Shown here: positions 20,838 through 22,433 of the stretch, piece after piece
Layout of the letters: each line of letters starts with the position of its first letter
Position numbering within the stretch: the first letter of the stretch is position 1
NCBI GenBank assembly: GCA_038258415.1
Contig: JBBSPY010000023.1
Coordinates: 1-22,433 of the forward strand
From: Schlegelella_A sp038258415
Lineage (GTDB): Bacteria; Pseudomonadota; Gammaproteobacteria; Burkholderiales; Burkholderiaceae_C
Reading direction: 5' to 3'
Length of the DNA stretch: 22,433 bases
Notes under the pieces: model-generated
What the model saw: only the letters and a program-made list of their open reading frames with translations
Databases searched by the model: none
Told to the model about the DNA's origin: nothing
Program-made: the position numbers and the translations under genes

Positions 20838-22433
20838 TCAGGCGACCACGGACTCGGCCCTCGCCTGCTGCAGGCGCCACATCTCGGCATAACGACCGTC
20901 CCGGGCGACGAGCCCTGCGTGCGTTCCCCGCTCGGCGATGCGACCAGCCTCCATCACCAGGATCTCGTGCGCATCGACGACGGTCGACAGGCGATGGGCG
21001 ATGACGAGCGCCGTGCGGTTGCGCGCCACATTCTGCAGTTCGGCCTGGATCGCCCGCTCGTTGGCCGAGTCGAGCGCCGACGTCGCTTCGTCGAAGACCA
21101 TGATCGGCGGATCCTTCAGCAGCGCCCGCGCGATCGCCACGCGTTGCTTCTCGCCGCCGGAGAGCTTGAGACCGCGCTCGCCGACCATCGTGTCGTAGCC
21201 CTTGGGCGCCGACGCGATGAAGGCGTGGATGTGCGCCGCCCGCGCCGCAGCTTCCACCTCGGTCTGGCCCGCTCCGGTGCGGCCGTAGGCGATGTTGTAG
21301 CCGACGGTGTCGTTGAACAGAACCGTGTCCTGCGGCACGATGCCGATGGCGCGGCGCAGGCTCTTCTGCGTCACGTCGCGAATGTCCTGGCCGTCGATCG
21401 TGATGTGGCCCGCGTTGACGTCGTAGAAGCGGAACAGCAGCCGCGCCAGCGTGCTCTTGCCCGACCCCGACGCTCCGACCACGGCCACCGTCTTCCCGGC
21501 CGGGATCTCGAAACTGACGTCGTGCAGGATCTCGCGCGACGCGTCATAGCCGAAGCGCACATGTTCGAACCGCACCGTTCCGCCGTCGAGCGACAGGTCC
21601 GGCGCATCGGGCTTGTCGGCGACCTCGCGGCCCTGCCCGAGCAGCCCGAACATCTTCTCCATGTCGATCAGCGACTGCTTGATCTCGCGGTAGATGACGC
21701 CGAGGAAGTTGAGCGGCACGTAGAGCTGGATCATCAGCGCGTTGACGAGCACGAGGTCGCCGAGCGTCATCGTCCCGGCGACCACGCCGACCGTCGCCCG
21801 CCACACCAGCAGCGTCACCGCCGCAGCGATGATCAGGCTCTGCCCGAGGTTGAGCACCGAGAGCGACGTGTGCGACTTCACCGCGGCCTGCTCCAGCCCG
21901 CGCAGGTTCAGGTCGTAGCGCGCCTGCTCGAAGGGCTCGTTGCCGAAGGTCTTGACGGTCTCGTAGTTGAGCAGCGCGTCGAGCGCCTTCGTGCTGGCCT
22001 GGCTGTCCTGCTCGTTCATCGCCCGGCGAAAGCCCGACCGCCATTCCGTCACCGTCACGGTGAAGGCGACGTAGACGACGAGGGCGCCGAACGTGATCGC
22101 GGCGAACCAGCCGTCGAAGCGGCTCGACAGCAGCAGGATCACCATCGAGATCTCCACCAGCGTCGGCAGGATGTTGTAGATGGTGTAGTTGAGGATCGAC
22201 TGGATCGACCGCGAGCCGCGCTCGATGTCTCGCGACACGCCGCCGGTCTGCCGCTCGAGGTGAAAGCGCAGGCCGAGACTCAGCAGGTGCTCGAACGCCT
22301 CGAGCGAGACGCGCCGCGAGATGCGCGCGGCCACCGGGTAGAAGAGGAACTCGCGCAGCTCGGTGAAGAGGGTGATCGAGAGGCGCAGCAGCCCGTAGCC
22401 GATCAGCAGCGCGACCGGAACGACGAGCGCCGA
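20838..22433 (-). CDS. Atm1-type ABC exporter, fused membrane and ATPase domains (partial, 5' end outside window)
   Basis: Half-transporter of the ABCB7/HMT1/Atm1 group, which exports glutathione-linked metals or sulfur species. 531 residues are visible; the frame is open to the window edge, so roughly the first 70-100 residues are missing. The membrane domain shows FHLERQTGGVSRDIERG (visible residues about 57-73), NYETVKTFGNE (about 156-166) and LNFLGVIYREIKQSLIDMEKMF, all characteristic of the Atm1 branch. The ATPase domain is complete: Walker A VGASGSGKST (about 319-328), LSGGEKQRVAIARAL, Walker B PIMVFDEATSALD and H-loop IAHRLS. A GTG at 22332-22334 would start inside the membrane domain and is not the true start. 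The gene ends 167 bases before gltI and seems a separate unit. Confidence 0.93.
   Translation of the reverse strand, partial: SALVVPVALLIGYGLLRLSITLFTELREFLFYPVAARISRRVSLEAFEHLLSLGLRFHLERQTGGVSRDIERGSRSIQSILNYTIYNILPTLVEISMVILLLSSRFDGWFAAITFGALVVYVAFTVTVTEWRSGFRRAMNEQDSQASTKALDALLNYETVKTFGNEPFEQARYDLNLRGLEQAAVKSHTSLSVLNLGQSLIIAAAVTLLVWRATVGVVAGTMTLGDLVLVNALMIQLYVPLNFLGVIYREIKQSLIDMEKMFGLLGQGREVADKPDAPDLSLDGGTVRFEHVRFGYDASREILHDVSFEIPAGKTVAVVGASGSGKSTLARLLFRFYDVNAGHITIDGQDIRDVTQKSLRRAIGIVPQDTVLFNDTVGYNIAYGRTGAGQTEVEAAARAAHIHAFIASAPKGYDTMVGERGLKLSGGEKQRVAIARALLKDPPIMVFDEATSALDSANERAIQAELQNVARNRTALVIAHRLSTVVDAHEILVMEAGRIAERGTHAGLVARDGRYAEMWRLQQARAESVVA

Noticed and set aside
1..22433. CRISPR array, insertion sequence, prophage or tRNA gene
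   Set aside because: I saw no regularly spaced repeats with spacers, no transposase or integrase, and no tRNA-like cloverleaf in the gaps between genes.

Overview
The window comes from a GC-rich betaproteobacterium, most likely of the order Burkholderiales. The evidence is a division/cell-wall (dcw) cluster with a single-ORF MurE-MurF fusion of a kind known in that order, a type A RNase P RNA, a gltIJKL glutamate/aspartate ABC operon, and a small secreted Lys/Ala-rich repeat protein of a style common in Burkholderiales. All genes but one are on the minus strand, so the text follows minus-strand transcription, from high to low coordinates.

Region 1 (22433-20838) is most of an Atm1-type ABC exporter whose N-terminus lies beyond the window edge. 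Region 2 (20670-16450) is gltI, gltJ, gltK, gltL and pyrC. gltL has an in-frame amber codon exactly inside the ABC signature motif, where the family has glutamine. Region 3 (15992-16405) is the only plus-strand gene, a secreted repeat protein with an intrinsic terminator behind it, convergent with pyrC and divergent from rnpB.

Region 4 (15754-7556) starts with rnpB and runs into a tightly packed ten-gene array: a Bcr/CflA-type MFS transporter, an NnrU-family membrane protein, hpaG1, hpaG2, hpaE, a LigA-like and a LigB-like subunit of an extradiol dioxygenase, hpaF, hpaH and an exported SRPBCC protein. The aromatic genes make up most of a homoprotocatechuate (3,4-dihydroxyphenylacetate) meta-cleavage pathway. 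The ring-cleaving enzyme is of two-subunit LigAB type. The final aldolase (hpaI), the 4-hydroxyphenylacetate hydroxylase and any regulator are absent from the window.

Region 5 (7405-1) is the start of the dcw operon: a promoter overlapped by five MraZ-type repeats at exact 10-bp spacing, then mraZ, rsmH, ftsL, ftsI, murE-murF (fused) and mraY (cut by the window start). Most junctions overlap or are separated by one base, so translational coupling is likely. The operon makes an autoregulator, a 16S rRNA methyltransferase, two divisome proteins and the enzymes leading to lipid I.

I found no convincing previously undescribed system. The observations most worth checking are the amber codon in gltL, the rnpB/MFS junction that leaves no room for a separate promoter, the LigAB-type dioxygenase in an hpa cluster, and the five-repeat MraZ operator that reaches into the start codon.
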